Source of the DNA: an uncultured Ruminococcus sp.
GTDB taxonomy: Bacteria; Bacillota; Clostridia; Lachnospirales; Lachnospiraceae
Reading direction: 5' to 3'
Assembly: GCA_900066355.1 (NCBI GenBank)
Contig: FMEL01000003.1
Location: 186,001 to 250,000 of the forward strand
DNA: 64,000 bases
Positions 1 through 8,601 of this stretch are shown in pieces (position 1 is the stretch's first letter; each line of letters starts with the position of its first letter). A model generated the notes under the pieces. That model was not told where the DNA came from, made no database searches, and saw only the letters and a list, made by a program, of their open reading frames with translations. The translations under genes and the position numbers were made by a program.

Positions 1-172
1 CTGATGCACGGTTGATAACGTCAATAACATATCCGTAAAGAACGCCGTTTCGAATTGTAATATTAAAGAAATCCGGTGTTTTGATCACATTGATCAGAAG
101 AACCGCGATCAGACACACGATAGGAAGAAAAAGTCTCGCATGTGTGATCTTTTTTAATTTACTGTTATTCAT
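1..172 (-). CDS. ABC sugar transporter permease, N-terminal part (runs off the window)
   Basis: Only the first ~57 codons are present. The protein starts MNNSKLKKITHARLF and continues into a hydrophobic segment (LPIVCLIAVLLINVI), as in YtfT/RbsC-type permeases of ribose/galactofuranose importers. The start ATG overlaps the stop of the upstream ATPase gene by 8 bases (ATGAATAA), and AGGAGG lies about 8 bases before it, so the two genes are translationally coupled. Family assignment rests mainly on the operon context because most of the protein is missing. Confidence 0.8.
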   Translation of the reverse strand, partial: MNNSKLKKITHARLFLPIVCLIAVLLINVIKTPDFFNITIRNGVLYGYVIDVINRAS

Positions 173-1694
173 TCTTATCGTCACCTCCTGCAATTGCTTT
201 CATGATATTGCTCTGTGAAAGCTCACTTTCTTCCAGTTCGCCTACTTTTTCTCCATCACGGAGAACCGCCATTCTGGAACATGTACGAAGCATCTCTTCT
301 ACCTCTGATGAGATAAAGGTTACTGCCATTCCCTGATCGGCCAGATCCAGGACGATCTTCTGGATTTCTGTCTTTGTACCGATGTCGATGCCTCGTGTCG
401 GTTCATCCAGAATCAGATATTCCGGATTTGTCAGAAGCCAGCGTCCAAGGATAACTTTCTGCTGGTTGCCACCGGAAAGACTCTTGATCGGAGTTTCACG
501 GCTTGCTGTCTTGATCTGCAGCATATCAATATACTTATCTGCCGCTTCTTCCATCTCTTTGCGGCTCATCGGGTGGAACATGCCTTTCTTTGCCTGCATT
601 GCAATAATAATATTTTCTCTTACAGAAAGGTCTGCGATAATTCCCTCTGCCTTGCGGTCTTCCGGAAGGTACGCCATACCAAGTTTCATCGCATCCAGAG
701 GACTGCTGATTTTTACTTCTTTTCCGTTTACTTTCAGTGTACCGGAATCTGCTTTATCTGCACCGTAAATGGAACGAACCAGTTCAGAACGTCCGGATCC
801 AAGAAGTCCGGTAAGTCCGATTACTTCTCCTTTATTTATCTTAAGGTCAAACGGTTTGATCGTTCCTTTATGCCCGATACCCTTTGCTTCAATAACAGGT
901 GTATCTGAGAAGACTTTTTTATCCTTATGGTCTCCCTTGATATCTGCCAGATCATCAAAATCTTTACCCATCATCTTGGCAACCAGCATAACTCGCGGAA
1001 GATCTTTCGTTTCATATTCTCCTACAAGTTCTCCGTTTCGAAGGACTGTGATCCTGTCACAGACTGCATATACCTGTTCCAGGAAATGTGTGACAAAAAT
1101 AATTCCTACGCCTTCACCGCGGAGCCGGCGCATCAGCACAAACAGTTTCTCAACTTCTTCATCATCCAGAGAAGAAGTCGGCTCATCCAGAATCAGTACT
1201 TTACATTTCATATCAACAGCACGCGCAATCGCGATCATCTGCTGAATTGCCACAGAGCATTCATCCAGCATCTGTGTCGGCGGAACATTGATATTCAGAC
1301 TTTCCAGAAGCTTTGCAGAACGTACATTCATTTCCTTCCAGCTGATCATTCCTGCCTTGTTTCTCGGTTCACGACCAATAAACAGATTTTCCGCAACGGT
1401 AAGGTTCGGACAAAGGTTTACCTCCTGATATACGGTACTGATACCGTTCGCCTGTGCCTCCTGTGGTGAGTGATTGATGATATCTTTATTTTCACCATTC
1501 ATATGAATGGAACCACTTTCGAATTCATGTACACCGGTCAAAACTTTGATCAGTGTTGATTTTCCGGCTCCGTTTTCTCCCATCAGTGCATGGATCTCAC
1601 CTTTTCGAAGTGTAAAATCCACATGGGAAAGGGCACGGACACCGGTGAAATTTTTACTTATATCACGCATTTCCAAAACAATGTTTTGTTCCAT
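165..1694 (-). CDS. Sugar ABC transporter ATP-binding protein (YtfR/RbsA family, two ATPase domains)
   Basis: This 509-residue duplicated ATPase would energise uptake by the adjoining permease and binding protein. The first domain has Walker A GENGAGKST at residues 39-47 and Walker B LILDEPTSSLD. The second has the degenerate Walker A (GLTGLLGSGRSE) usual for the RbsA/MglA/YtfR group, a full signature LSGGNQQKV and LILDEPTRGID. Length fits the family. It lies between the binding-protein gene and the permease on the same strand. Closest by context to galactofuranose or galactose-type importers, but the substrate cannot be fixed from sequence. Confidence 0.93.
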   Translation of the reverse strand: MEQNIVLEMRDISKNFTGVRALSHVDFTLRKGEIHALMGENGAGKSTLIKVLTGVHEFESGSIHMNGENKDIINHSPQEAQANGISTVYQEVNLCPNLTVAENLFIGREPRNKAGMISWKEMNVRSAKLLESLNINVPPTQMLDECSVAIQQMIAIARAVDMKCKVLILDEPTSSLDDEEVEKLFVLMRRLRGEGVGIIFVTHFLEQVYAVCDRITVLRNGELVGEYETKDLPRVMLVAKMMGKDFDDLADIKGDHKDKKVFSDTPVIEAKGIGHKGTIKPFDLKINKGEVIGLTGLLGSGRSELVRSIYGADKADSGTLKVNGKEVKISSPLDAMKLGMAYLPEDRKAEGIIADLSVRENIIIAMQAKKGMFHPMSRKEMEEAADKYIDMLQIKTASRETPIKSLSGGNQQKVILGRWLLTNPEYLILDEPTRGIDIGTKTEIQKIVLDLADQGMAVTFISSEVEEMLRTCSRMAVLRDGEKVGELEESELSQSNIMKAIAGGDDKNE

Positions 1695-1760
1695 TTTCTT
1701 TCCTCCATTCCCTGTTTTCTTTCATTTTTCCATTTATTTTGCCTGTTTTTGAGCGCAAAA

Positions 1761-1809
1761 GGGGCGTGGCCCATAAAATCCTTCTAATCTGGATCCTGTT
1801 CCACGCCCC
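1761..1809 (-). other. Intercistronic hairpin between binding-protein and ATPase genes
   Basis: Nine-base arms GGGGCGTGG and CCACGCCCC face each other across a 31-base loop, 50 bases after the binding-protein stop. There is no T-run, so it is more likely a processing or 3'-protecting stem that lets the binding protein be made in excess than a terminator. Confidence 0.5.
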
Positions 1810-1859
1810 GGGCTCATTACTTATAACTATGCTTCAGTTTAATTTCAAGTTATTCAAGA

Positions 1860-2897
1860 TTAGTATGCACGTCCGTCGATAATTTCCTGAGTGATCGGTG
1901 TGATGTCATAATCTGTTCCATCGATTGTAACTTTTGTTACAGTATCGTCAGCTGCAAATGCAACTTCATCCACATATGCCTGTTTGTCAACATCTTCGCC
2001 GGCTTCCAGTTTCTGGATGATTTCTTCTACACGTGGTCCGTGAAGTGGGTTACACTCTGTATCACATGTGATCTCGCCGGAAAGTGTCTGTGTAAGACCT
2101 GCGTTTGTTGTATCGAAAGACATTACAAGAATCTGGCCTTCTTCGCCGCCAACTTCGTATCCTGCTGCTTTGATTGCATCGATTGCGCCGAATGCTTCAT
2201 TATCGTTCTCGCAGTATACAACGTCGATGTCATCACCACTCTGTTTCAGGATAGATTCCATAACTTCCTGTCCTTTAGCCTGTGTGAATTCACCGGACTG
2301 CTGAGCAAGTGTTGTCCAGTTGTCATGAGCTTCTACAGCTTCATCAAATCCTTCTGTACGTCCGATCTGAGCAGATGCTCCGATGGTTCCCTGAATATCA
2401 ACAAGATTGATTTCTTCATCGCCGCGGCCTTTTGCTTCCAGATATGCATCCAGCCACGCCATTGCTTTCTGACCTTCAAGTTTGAAATTAGATCCTACCC
2501 ATGCGGTGTAGAGACTGTCGTCAGATACATCTACCATACGGTCAACGATGATAACCGGGATTCCTGCATCTTTTGCTTCCTGAAGAACAGTGTCCCAACC
2601 GGTCTCAGTTACAGGTGCAAGTACGATATAGTCAACTTCCTGCTGAATGAAGTTACGGATTGCTGTAAGCTGATTTTCCTGTTTCTGCTGCGCATCATCA
2701 AAGATCAGCTCATATCCGTTTTCTTCTGAGAAAGTAGATTTCATGGACTCTGTGTTTGCAGTACGCCAGTCAGATTCTGCTCCTACCTGTGAGAAACCAA
2801 CTGTAATTGTGTCGTCATCCGCTGCCATTACGTTCACTGCGGAAAGTCCTGCAAGCATTGATACTGCCAAGAGTGCTGTCACCATTTTTTTCTTCAT
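1860..2897 (-). CDS. Sugar ABC transporter substrate-binding protein (YtfQ-like)
   Basis: This 345-residue type I periplasmic-binding-protein-fold protein is the extracellular receptor of the importer. The N-terminus has a signal peptide (MKKKMVTALLAVSMLAG) ending in a signal-peptidase-I-like site (NVMA/ADD) with no lipobox cysteine, so it may be released or held by the permease. The mature part opens TITVGFSQVGAESDWR, typical of YtfQ-like galactofuranose receptors, and contains VDYIVLAPVTETGW and IPVIIVDR blocks. It is first in its operon and next to a YesM/YesN two-component pair, which probably senses the same ligand. Confidence 0.9.
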   Translation of the reverse strand: MKKKMVTALLAVSMLAGLSAVNVMAADDDTITVGFSQVGAESDWRTANTESMKSTFSEENGYELIFDDAQQKQENQLTAIRNFIQQEVDYIVLAPVTETGWDTVLQEAKDAGIPVIIVDRMVDVSDDSLYTAWVGSNFKLEGQKAMAWLDAYLEAKGRGDEEINLVDIQGTIGASAQIGRTEGFDEAVEAHDNWTTLAQQSGEFTQAKGQEVMESILKQSGDDIDVVYCENDNEAFGAIDAIKAAGYEVGGEEGQILVMSFDTTNAGLTQTLSGEITCDTECNPLHGPRVEEIIQKLEAGEDVDKQAYVDEVAFAADDTVTKVTIDGTDYDITPITQEIIDGRAY

Positions 2898-2944
2898 TTT
2901 GTAATCCTCCCTTTACATTTGTTCGTGTTTTTTAATATGGTTTT

Positions 2945-2950
2945 ATTATA
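2945..2950 (-). promoter_or_regulatory. Candidate -10 box of the sugar-binding protein operon
   Basis: A perfect TATAAT lies 48 bases before the start codon with no good -35 at the usual distance, as expected for a promoter that needs an AraC-type activator such as the neighbouring YesN-like regulator. Confidence 0.5.
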
Positions 2951-3042
2951 ACAATTTGTTACGAAAACTCCATGGATTATTTTCGGAAAAAAGTTCATAC
3001 TTTTATTCTTTTATCTGTCTTAATTTTAACAAGTTGGATTTT

Positions 3043-4479
3043 TTACGATTTCGGTTGAATATTTTTTCCAAGGCGGATCTCCACGGTAGTACCAACACCT
3101 TCTTTAGAAGAAATCGTCATTCCATACCCCGGTCCATAGTACAAAGCAATTCGTTCCGCTACTGCCGCAAGCCCGAATCCGGCTCTTTCACCCGTACGTA
3201 TTGCCTCCTGCACTTCATGCAGTCTCTCCGGTGTCATTCCCTGTCCGTTATCACTGACTGTAAGAACAATTGCGTTCTCTTCTTCCCTGCCGGTTATCGT
3301 AATCTTACCTTTACCACGGCGATTTTTTATTCCATGATAAAGGGCATTTTCTGCCAGAGGCTGAATAGAAAGTTTCGGAACCTGTATTACATCCATTTCT
3401 TTTGGTATGGACAATTCAAATTCCAGAATATCATGATAACGGAACTGCTGAATTTCCAGATAACTCAACGTATGCCGTTTCTCTTCCGAAAGAGGAATGA
3501 TATCATTTCCCTTGGAAAGTGATGTTCGGAAGAAAATCGAAAGACTGGAGATCATCTCCACCGCATCTTCCGTCATACCACCTTCGATCAGCCAGACGAT
3601 CGTATCCAGTGTATTATATAAGAAATGCGGATTCACCTGCGCCTGAATCAGCTGCAGTTCTGTCAGATGCTGCATTTCCTTCTCCTGCCGGACATTCTCC
3701 AAAAGCCCGCTGATCCGATGTGCCATCTTATTGATTCCCTGATCCAGTTCCTCAATCTCCACAATCTCTGCACTTACCGGAAGAACATCAAAATTTCCGC
3801 GACCGACTTTCTTTACCTTATCTAGCATCTCCGTCACTGGACGGATGATTCCTCCTGTCAGGCGGAACGATCTGCGCATCAGGATTCCAAGCGTTGCAAG
3901 CAGTAACACTGCCATTCCTGAGATCAGGATTTTGACTCTATGCGTCAGACTTGTTTCCACCTGTACCAGGTACATGGACTCATTATAAATATAGTTCTGC
4001 ATCTCCTGCATGATCAGACCTGTAATAATACGAATGTTGCTGTCCATAAATTCCATTCGCCTGTCATACTCTTTGATCTCCATCAGCTGGACCATTCGTT
4101 TCTTCAGATTATCCAGATAAGCATCCAGACTGTTCAGACACTTCACCCCACTGGCATGATATGTATTCTGACGCAGCTTCTCCATGATATTCTGAGCATC
4201 TTCTACCTGTCCCAGTACATCATCCAGTTCACTGGCTTCCTTTGAACCGATTGCCAGATAATACATTTCCAGATCCAGCTCATCCTTAAAGCTCAGATTA
4301 AATTTACTGCTGACAGCCAGATTCTCTGACAGTTTATTATACTGTCCGGCATACTGCCAGAAGATCAGAAGCAAAATAGCCAGCAGGCACGCCATTGGAA
4401 TCATCGTACTAAAAAGCAAACGGTTCATTTTTTTCTCAAGCCCCATCTGCTTTTTTACTTTGGGAACTACGCCTCTCAT
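3043..4479 (-). CDS. Sensor histidine kinase, YesM/LytS type
   Basis: This 478-residue membrane kinase pairs with the overlapping response regulator. There is a membrane segment near residues 24-42, an extracellular sensor of about 140 residues, a second membrane segment near 184-200, a HAMP linker, and then the His_kinase domain with QVNPHFLYNT (phospho-acceptor His285). The ATPase domain shows LAENALYHGI (N box), DNGQGM and GFGLAAVAERI (G boxes). The start overlaps the regulator stop by ATGA and has GGGAGG upstream. Such pairs in Lachnospiraceae commonly control a neighbouring sugar importer. Confidence 0.93.
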   Translation of the reverse strand: MRGVVPKVKKQMGLEKKMNRLLFSTMIPMACLLAILLLIFWQYAGQYNKLSENLAVSSKFNLSFKDELDLEMYYLAIGSKEASELDDVLGQVEDAQNIMEKLRQNTYHASGVKCLNSLDAYLDNLKKRMVQLMEIKEYDRRMEFMDSNIRIITGLIMQEMQNYIYNESMYLVQVETSLTHRVKILISGMAVLLLATLGILMRRSFRLTGGIIRPVTEMLDKVKKVGRGNFDVLPVSAEIVEIEELDQGINKMAHRISGLLENVRQEKEMQHLTELQLIQAQVNPHFLYNTLDTIVWLIEGGMTEDAVEMISSLSIFFRTSLSKGNDIIPLSEEKRHTLSYLEIQQFRYHDILEFELSIPKEMDVIQVPKLSIQPLAENALYHGIKNRRGKGKITITGREEENAIVLTVSDNGQGMTPERLHEVQEAIRTGERAGFGLAAVAERIALYYGPGYGMTISSKEGVGTTVEIRLGKNIQPKS

Positions 4480-6125
4480 GCTTTATCCTCCCGTACTTTA
4501 CGGTAATCGCTCGGCGTCATGCCCTGTGTCTTTTTGAACAGATAACTGAAATAATGTGCATCTTTATAACCGATTTCTCCCGCAATCTCACTGGACCGCA
4601 TACCGGTACATCGAAGAAGTTCTTTTGCCTTATTCATACGCAATGAAGTTAGATATTCAATAAAAGTCTGCCCCATATTCTGGCTGAACAGCGCGCTGAA
4701 ATGGTTTGCGCTGACATTCGCAACATTTGCAACTGTATTTAAGGAGATTTCCTCCTCCATATAATGACTCTCAATAAAATCCACCGCAGTTTTCAGAATA
4801 CTGCGGTTTTTATTTCCGGAGTTCTGATCCCGGATCGTGATAGCCTGAGAGACCATTTTTTCTGCGTATGCAATAGCACTTTCTATATTTTTTCCGCTCT
4901 CCGCAAGGATTTCCTCTGTATTTTCCGGTTCCATTCCTTCTGTATCGCAACCCAGACCTTTCAGAAAAGTAATCACCGAAAAACGTACATTCAGAATCAC
5001 ATAATTTCTGAATACAAGTGATTCCATCGGTTCCTGCCCGATTGCATAGAAATAGTCCTTTACAAAGTTTTCGGTTTCTTCCTGAATACCATTGCTTAAA
5101 AACTTCTGCAAAATAGCCGGATTCAATGCATTAACATCTACTTTTTTCAGATAGGCATTATCATTTGTATCTGCTTGACCACTGCGATGCTCCATCATTT
5201 CCATCTCATCATAGTAAAGAATATTTTCAACATACAGATATCTCTGTGAAAAAGCTCTGGATGCTGTGTGATAACTTTTCTTTATCTGGCTCAGTCGTTC
5301 AACAGGCTGTCCCACTGCAAGGAACCATTCTCTTTTGCTTTCTTTCCGCTTCAGGATTCCCTGAATTTTTCCCACGCATTCTTTTGTAATTTCTTTTATG
5401 CTTTCTTTCTGTCCTTTAAGCAGGACACCGTAGGAAAAAATATTACTTCTAAAAAGCATTGCTGACGGATGCCCTGAGAAAAATTCTTCCAGCATTTCCA
5501 GTGACTCTGCCTCCCACTCGGAATAGCCTTCCTTCTGACCTGAAAAATCCTCCTCGGAATTCATCGTAAAAATCAGGATATTATATGCCTCTGCTACAAT
5601 ATCCACTCCCAGTTTCTCAGCTTTTTTATATACCTCCATCATATCCATAGAGCCACGTACCAGTGCTTCAAAAAAATCCCGACTGCTGTTTTTCTCATAA
5701 GCCTGCATTTCTCTCTGGAATTTCTCATAGTATTCTTTCTGTGTCTTTTCGTGTTCATAACGGCTTCGTATTTCAGAAAGCCTCTCGATCAATGCATTTT
5801 TTGTAATCGGTTTCAGAAGATAATCCTCAACTCCGATGTTGATTGCCTGTTTTGCATAATTAAAATCATCATATCCGCTAAGAATAACAATTTTAAGTTC
5901 TGGAAGTTCTTTCTTTGCCAGCTTTGCAAGCGTCAATCCATCCATAAACGGCATTTTTATATCGGTAATCAGAAGATCCGGTTTCTGCCTGATCAATAAT
6001 GGAAGTGCCATCTCTCCATCCGCAGCTTCTCCCACAAGTTCAAAGCCAAGTTCTTCCCACGGAATCATACGTTTAATGGTCTCTCTTACAATGACCTCAT
6101 CTTCTGCCAGAAAAATCTTTAACAT
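4476..6125 (-). CDS. Response regulator with AraC-type DNA-binding domain (YesN type)
   Basis: This 549-residue regulator has an N-terminal receiver (AEDE acidic pocket, phospho-acceptor Asp55 in DIKMPFMDG), a long central region and a C-terminal AraC double HTH (SLNTVANVANVSANHFS and RSSEIAGEIGYKDAHYFSYLFKK). I chose the ATG at 6125 because AGAGGGGTGGAG sits immediately before it; an in-frame ATG nine codons upstream lacks a good site. It is translationally coupled to the kinase and probably activates the binding-protein promoter. Confidence 0.92.
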   Translation of the reverse strand: MLKIFLAEDEVIVRETIKRMIPWEELGFELVGEAADGEMALPLLIRQKPDLLITDIKMPFMDGLTLAKLAKKELPELKIVILSGYDDFNYAKQAINIGVEDYLLKPITKNALIERLSEIRSRYEHEKTQKEYYEKFQREMQAYEKNSSRDFFEALVRGSMDMMEVYKKAEKLGVDIVAEAYNILIFTMNSEEDFSGQKEGYSEWEAESLEMLEEFFSGHPSAMLFRSNIFSYGVLLKGQKESIKEITKECVGKIQGILKRKESKREWFLAVGQPVERLSQIKKSYHTASRAFSQRYLYVENILYYDEMEMMEHRSGQADTNDNAYLKKVDVNALNPAILQKFLSNGIQEETENFVKDYFYAIGQEPMESLVFRNYVILNVRFSVITFLKGLGCDTEGMEPENTEEILAESGKNIESAIAYAEKMVSQAITIRDQNSGNKNRSILKTAVDFIESHYMEEEISLNTVANVANVSANHFSALFSQNMGQTFIEYLTSLRMNKAKELLRCTGMRSSEIAGEIGYKDAHYFSYLFKKTQGMTPSDYRKVREDKA

Positions 6126-6350
6126 TGCTCCACCCCTCTTATTGCTTTTCATTATATAGAGTCTCTGCTATATACTATACCAGTTCCTTTTTTGTCAGAC
6201 AAGTTCCTTTTTTGTCGCAATTTTGCAGTACTGTTTTTAGAAAAATTTAATACTTCAATCTCTTTGCCGATGTGGATATGTGTGGTATGATATTGCCAAT
6301 CTGAAAAATGGGTGTAAATCCTGATATAAATTTGTTTCATATGGAGATAA

Positions 6351-6827
6351 ATGATGAGTAAAACAGAATTTCTTGATATTTTATATAATCAGCTTTCCGG
6401 TCAGATGCCGGAAGGAAGTGTTGCTGCTCATGTGCAGTATTATCGCAATTATATCGAAGACGAACAGCAAAAAGGCCGTACCGAAACCGATATTTTAAAT
6501 GATCTCGGAGATCCCCGCCTGATTGCCCGGACGCTTCTTGATACAGAAGTCGGTGCCGGCAATCCGCAGAACGGAAGCACATATTCTGCTATATACAATG
6601 AAGCAGATTCCGATTATAACGAATATGACAGCTCCGATTCCGCCCGGGGGCATGTTAAGAAGCACAGCTTTAAGCTGGATCTTTCCACATGGTACGGTAA
6701 AGTTGCTGTCATTTTGATTGCTGCTGTCGTATTACTTCTGCTGGTTACGATTCTCGGTATCCTGATCCCGGTTGTGATCGTTGCCGGTGTAATTATGTAC
6801 ATCGTTTCGCAGTTTCGTAAACAATAG
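6351..6827 (+). CDS. HAAS-domain (DUF1700) membrane protein
   Basis: The first ~70 residues (TEFLDILYNQL, VQYYRNYIEDE, DILNDLGDPRLIARTLL) match the helical HAAS signalling domain. A Ser/Asp/Tyr-rich linker follows, then a C-terminal double membrane segment (KVAVILIAAVVLLLLV, ILIPVVIVAGVIMYIV). HAAS proteins usually sit next to a PadR repressor and act in envelope or antibiotic-stress circuits; no PadR gene lies beside this one. There are two adjacent ATG codons; GGAG at 6343-6346 suits the second (6354) slightly better. It is convergent with the next gene, 4 bases apart. Confidence 0.8.
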   Translation: MMSKTEFLDILYNQLSGQMPEGSVAAHVQYYRNYIEDEQQKGRTETDILNDLGDPRLIARTLLDTEVGAGNPQNGSTYSAIYNEADSDYNEYDSSDSARGHVKKHSFKLDLSTWYGKVAVILIAAVVLLLLVTILGILIPVVIVAGVIMYIVSQFRKQ

Positions 6828-6831
6828 CTTT

Positions 6832-7533
6832 TTATGCTGTTTTCTTTGTCATAAAGGATACGAATCTTACATGCTGATCCATCTTGTCGCCAATCATTCC
6901 GATTACTTTTCCCATGGTAAATGCGGCAAGGATCGTACCGATTCCGAGTCCGTCCAGATGTCCGAGGATACTTAAGGTCATCAGTGCAGTTACTGTAAGA
7001 CAGGTAACATCATATCCTATCTTGATTCTGGAGTATTGTACTTTCGTGATATCTGCCAGCTCTCTCGGGAACAGGTCTGTCGGAATGATCGGCAGGCCGC
7101 AGCGGTTGGAAAGTGCGATTCCGATGCAGAGAAGCAGATAACTGATAATGAAATAAATGACCCGGTATCCGATTGCAGTCGGCAGCACATTAATCCACCT
7201 CTCATGTACATCGAGCATTTCGCTGAATGCAAATCCAACAACAAAACTGAAAAGATACGGTGCGACAAATTTCTTTCGCATGATCATCAGGGATAATACC
7301 AGCAGTCCCTGGAAAATATAGGTCCAGGTGCCGAGGGAAACCTTCGTAAATACTTCTGAGAATGCATATGGTACGCTGGAGATTGCAGAAATTCCGGATC
7401 CGGAATACAGCATCAGCACAACACCCAGACTGTTGATCAGTACAACCACCAGCAATGCCAGTTCGCCCCGCAACACCGGCAGGTTTTGTTTCTTTTGTGT
7501 CTCGTATTCTTCTGTCAATTTATATTCCTCCAT
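6832..7533 (-). CDS. YczE/YitT-like integral membrane protein
   Basis: This 233-residue protein has about five hydrophobic segments (LALLVVVLINSLGVVLML, WTYIFQGLLVLSLMI, YLFSFVVGFAF, VIYFIISYLLLCIGIAL, LGIGTILAAFTMGKVIGMI). The GSGISAISSVPYAFSE stretch and overall pattern resemble the YczE/DUF6198 group, whose transport or regulatory role is not settled. It is a monocistronic gene with its own upstream region. The function is unknown beyond the membrane location. Confidence 0.7.
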   Translation of the reverse strand: MEEYKLTEEYETQKKQNLPVLRGELALLVVVLINSLGVVLMLYSGSGISAISSVPYAFSEVFTKVSLGTWTYIFQGLLVLSLMIMRKKFVAPYLFSFVVGFAFSEMLDVHERWINVLPTAIGYRVIYFIISYLLLCIGIALSNRCGLPIIPTDLFPRELADITKVQYSRIKIGYDVTCLTVTALMTLSILGHLDGLGIGTILAAFTMGKVIGMIGDKMDQHVRFVSFMTKKTA

Positions 7534-7717
7534 AACTATTGATTTTCGCCTTGTCTATCTTAGCACTCTGATATTCTTTTTTAAAGATACAAAATCTGAA
7601 ATCTGAAAAAATATCGAACGCTTCTCTTTGACAGTTGAATACAGCGTTTACACTCTTTGTTCTATCCTTCCAGGTTTTCTTCTTTCATTAAAAATCAGCC
7701 AGTAGTTTCTCTCCATT

Positions 7718-8137
7718 CTACAGCCCGAATCTCTTCTGCACAATCTCTGCCAGAATTTCCGCTGTTCCCCGAACCCCTAGCATACTGGAATCGATCATAA
7801 TCTGTTTGCTGTCCGGATCTCCCAGGGCATACTTTGCATAGCGTTTGTGATATACGGTTCGTGCCTTATCGACCTTATAGATCATTTTTGTGGCTTCTTC
7901 CGGTTTCATCTTGAGTACTTCCACACAGTTTTTATAACGTGCATCTACCGGCGCATAAATATATATATTTAAAACATTTCTGTGATCACGGAAAATATAA
8001 TCGGCACATCTTCCTACAATAATACAGGATTCCTTTTCTGCCATCTCACGGATGACCTGTTTCTGCACATTATAGATTTCATCCTGCTTCGCGATCGAAT
8101 CGGAGCCCAACGGAAGCAGCATGGAAAGCAGCTTATG
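7718..8137 (-). pseudogene. Cytidylate-kinase-like protein, 3' fragment
   Basis: The reading frame from about residue LLSMLLPLGSDSIAKQDEIYNVQKQ to the end (EKESCIIVGRCADYIF, YIYAPVDARYKNC, DKARTVYHKRYAKYALGDPDSK) matches the C-terminal two thirds of the cytidylate-kinase-like family found throughout Clostridia. The N-terminal P-loop is missing. At about 8130-8140 the sequence changes to a transposase on the opposite strand, so the 5' end of the kinase gene was lost there. The frame can be read to an ATG at 8173, but that codon lies in transposase sequence. A working enzyme is unlikely. Confidence 0.8.
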
Positions 8138-8503
8138 GCTCCATGCCGACTCATGCGACTTCCAATCAGGCAATCCAGCAGATGTACATCAATGGACATT
8201 TCTGTTACGCCTATAAATTTGGCATCATTACAAATGGTCTTGGCATCGTCCGTGACATTACTTTTTATAACAAAGACTTCCTTCAGGCTCATCCGGATAT
8301 CGTTGTTGAAAAGAAATCTGATTCTCCAGATGAATACAAATCTTGGAGATGCCGCCTTTGATGCCATTAAAATCTACAAGACCCTCTTTGAAGAAATTGG
8401 ATTTCAGAAGGCTTTTATCCCCCTGAAGACAAAGCTCACCATAGAAGGGATTGACTATACTGTAAATGAAAACGGCATTCCCTGCTGTCCTCACGATCCA
8501 TCT
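8138..8503 (+). pseudogene. Transposase remnant, middle part
   Basis: MPTHATSNQAIQQMYINGH, FCYAYKFGIITNGLGIVRD and EKKSDSPDEYKS, followed in another frame by LGDAAFDAIKIYKTLFEE and DYTVNENGIPCCPHDPS, match a common Clostridial DDE transposase. The frame change near 8340 coincides with loss of about 40 residues that normally separate SPDE from LGDAAFD, so an internal deletion rather than a base indel is likely. The N-terminal part is absent (junction with the kinase fragment). The 3' part of the same gene lies at 17959-18231 on the same strand. Confidence 0.8.
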
Positions 8504-8507
8504 AAAG

Positions 8508-8563
8508 TAAAAAAACTTTCCTACAGTATCTGAATATCATTATATCAGACATTGCAGGAAAGT
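8508..8563 (-). terminator. Rho-independent terminator of the GH172/ABC operon
   Basis: Read on the minus strand, ACTTTCCT and AGGAAAGT arms with further pairing inside (CTGATAT with ATATTCAG) form a long stem followed by seven T. It lies 39 bases after the stop of the last operon gene. Confidence 0.85.
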
Positions 8564-8601
8564 CTTATAAGCTTTCACTTATGATTTTCACTTACCGGCT
8601 G

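Noticed and set aside
1761..1809. Rho-independent terminator between binding protein and ATPase
   Set aside because: The stem is good but no T-run follows, and the genes clearly form one transporter.
6152..6340. A 62-codon minus-strand frame upstream of the response regulator
   Set aside because: It has no ribosome binding site, an unlikely composition, and lies in the promoter region of the response regulator.
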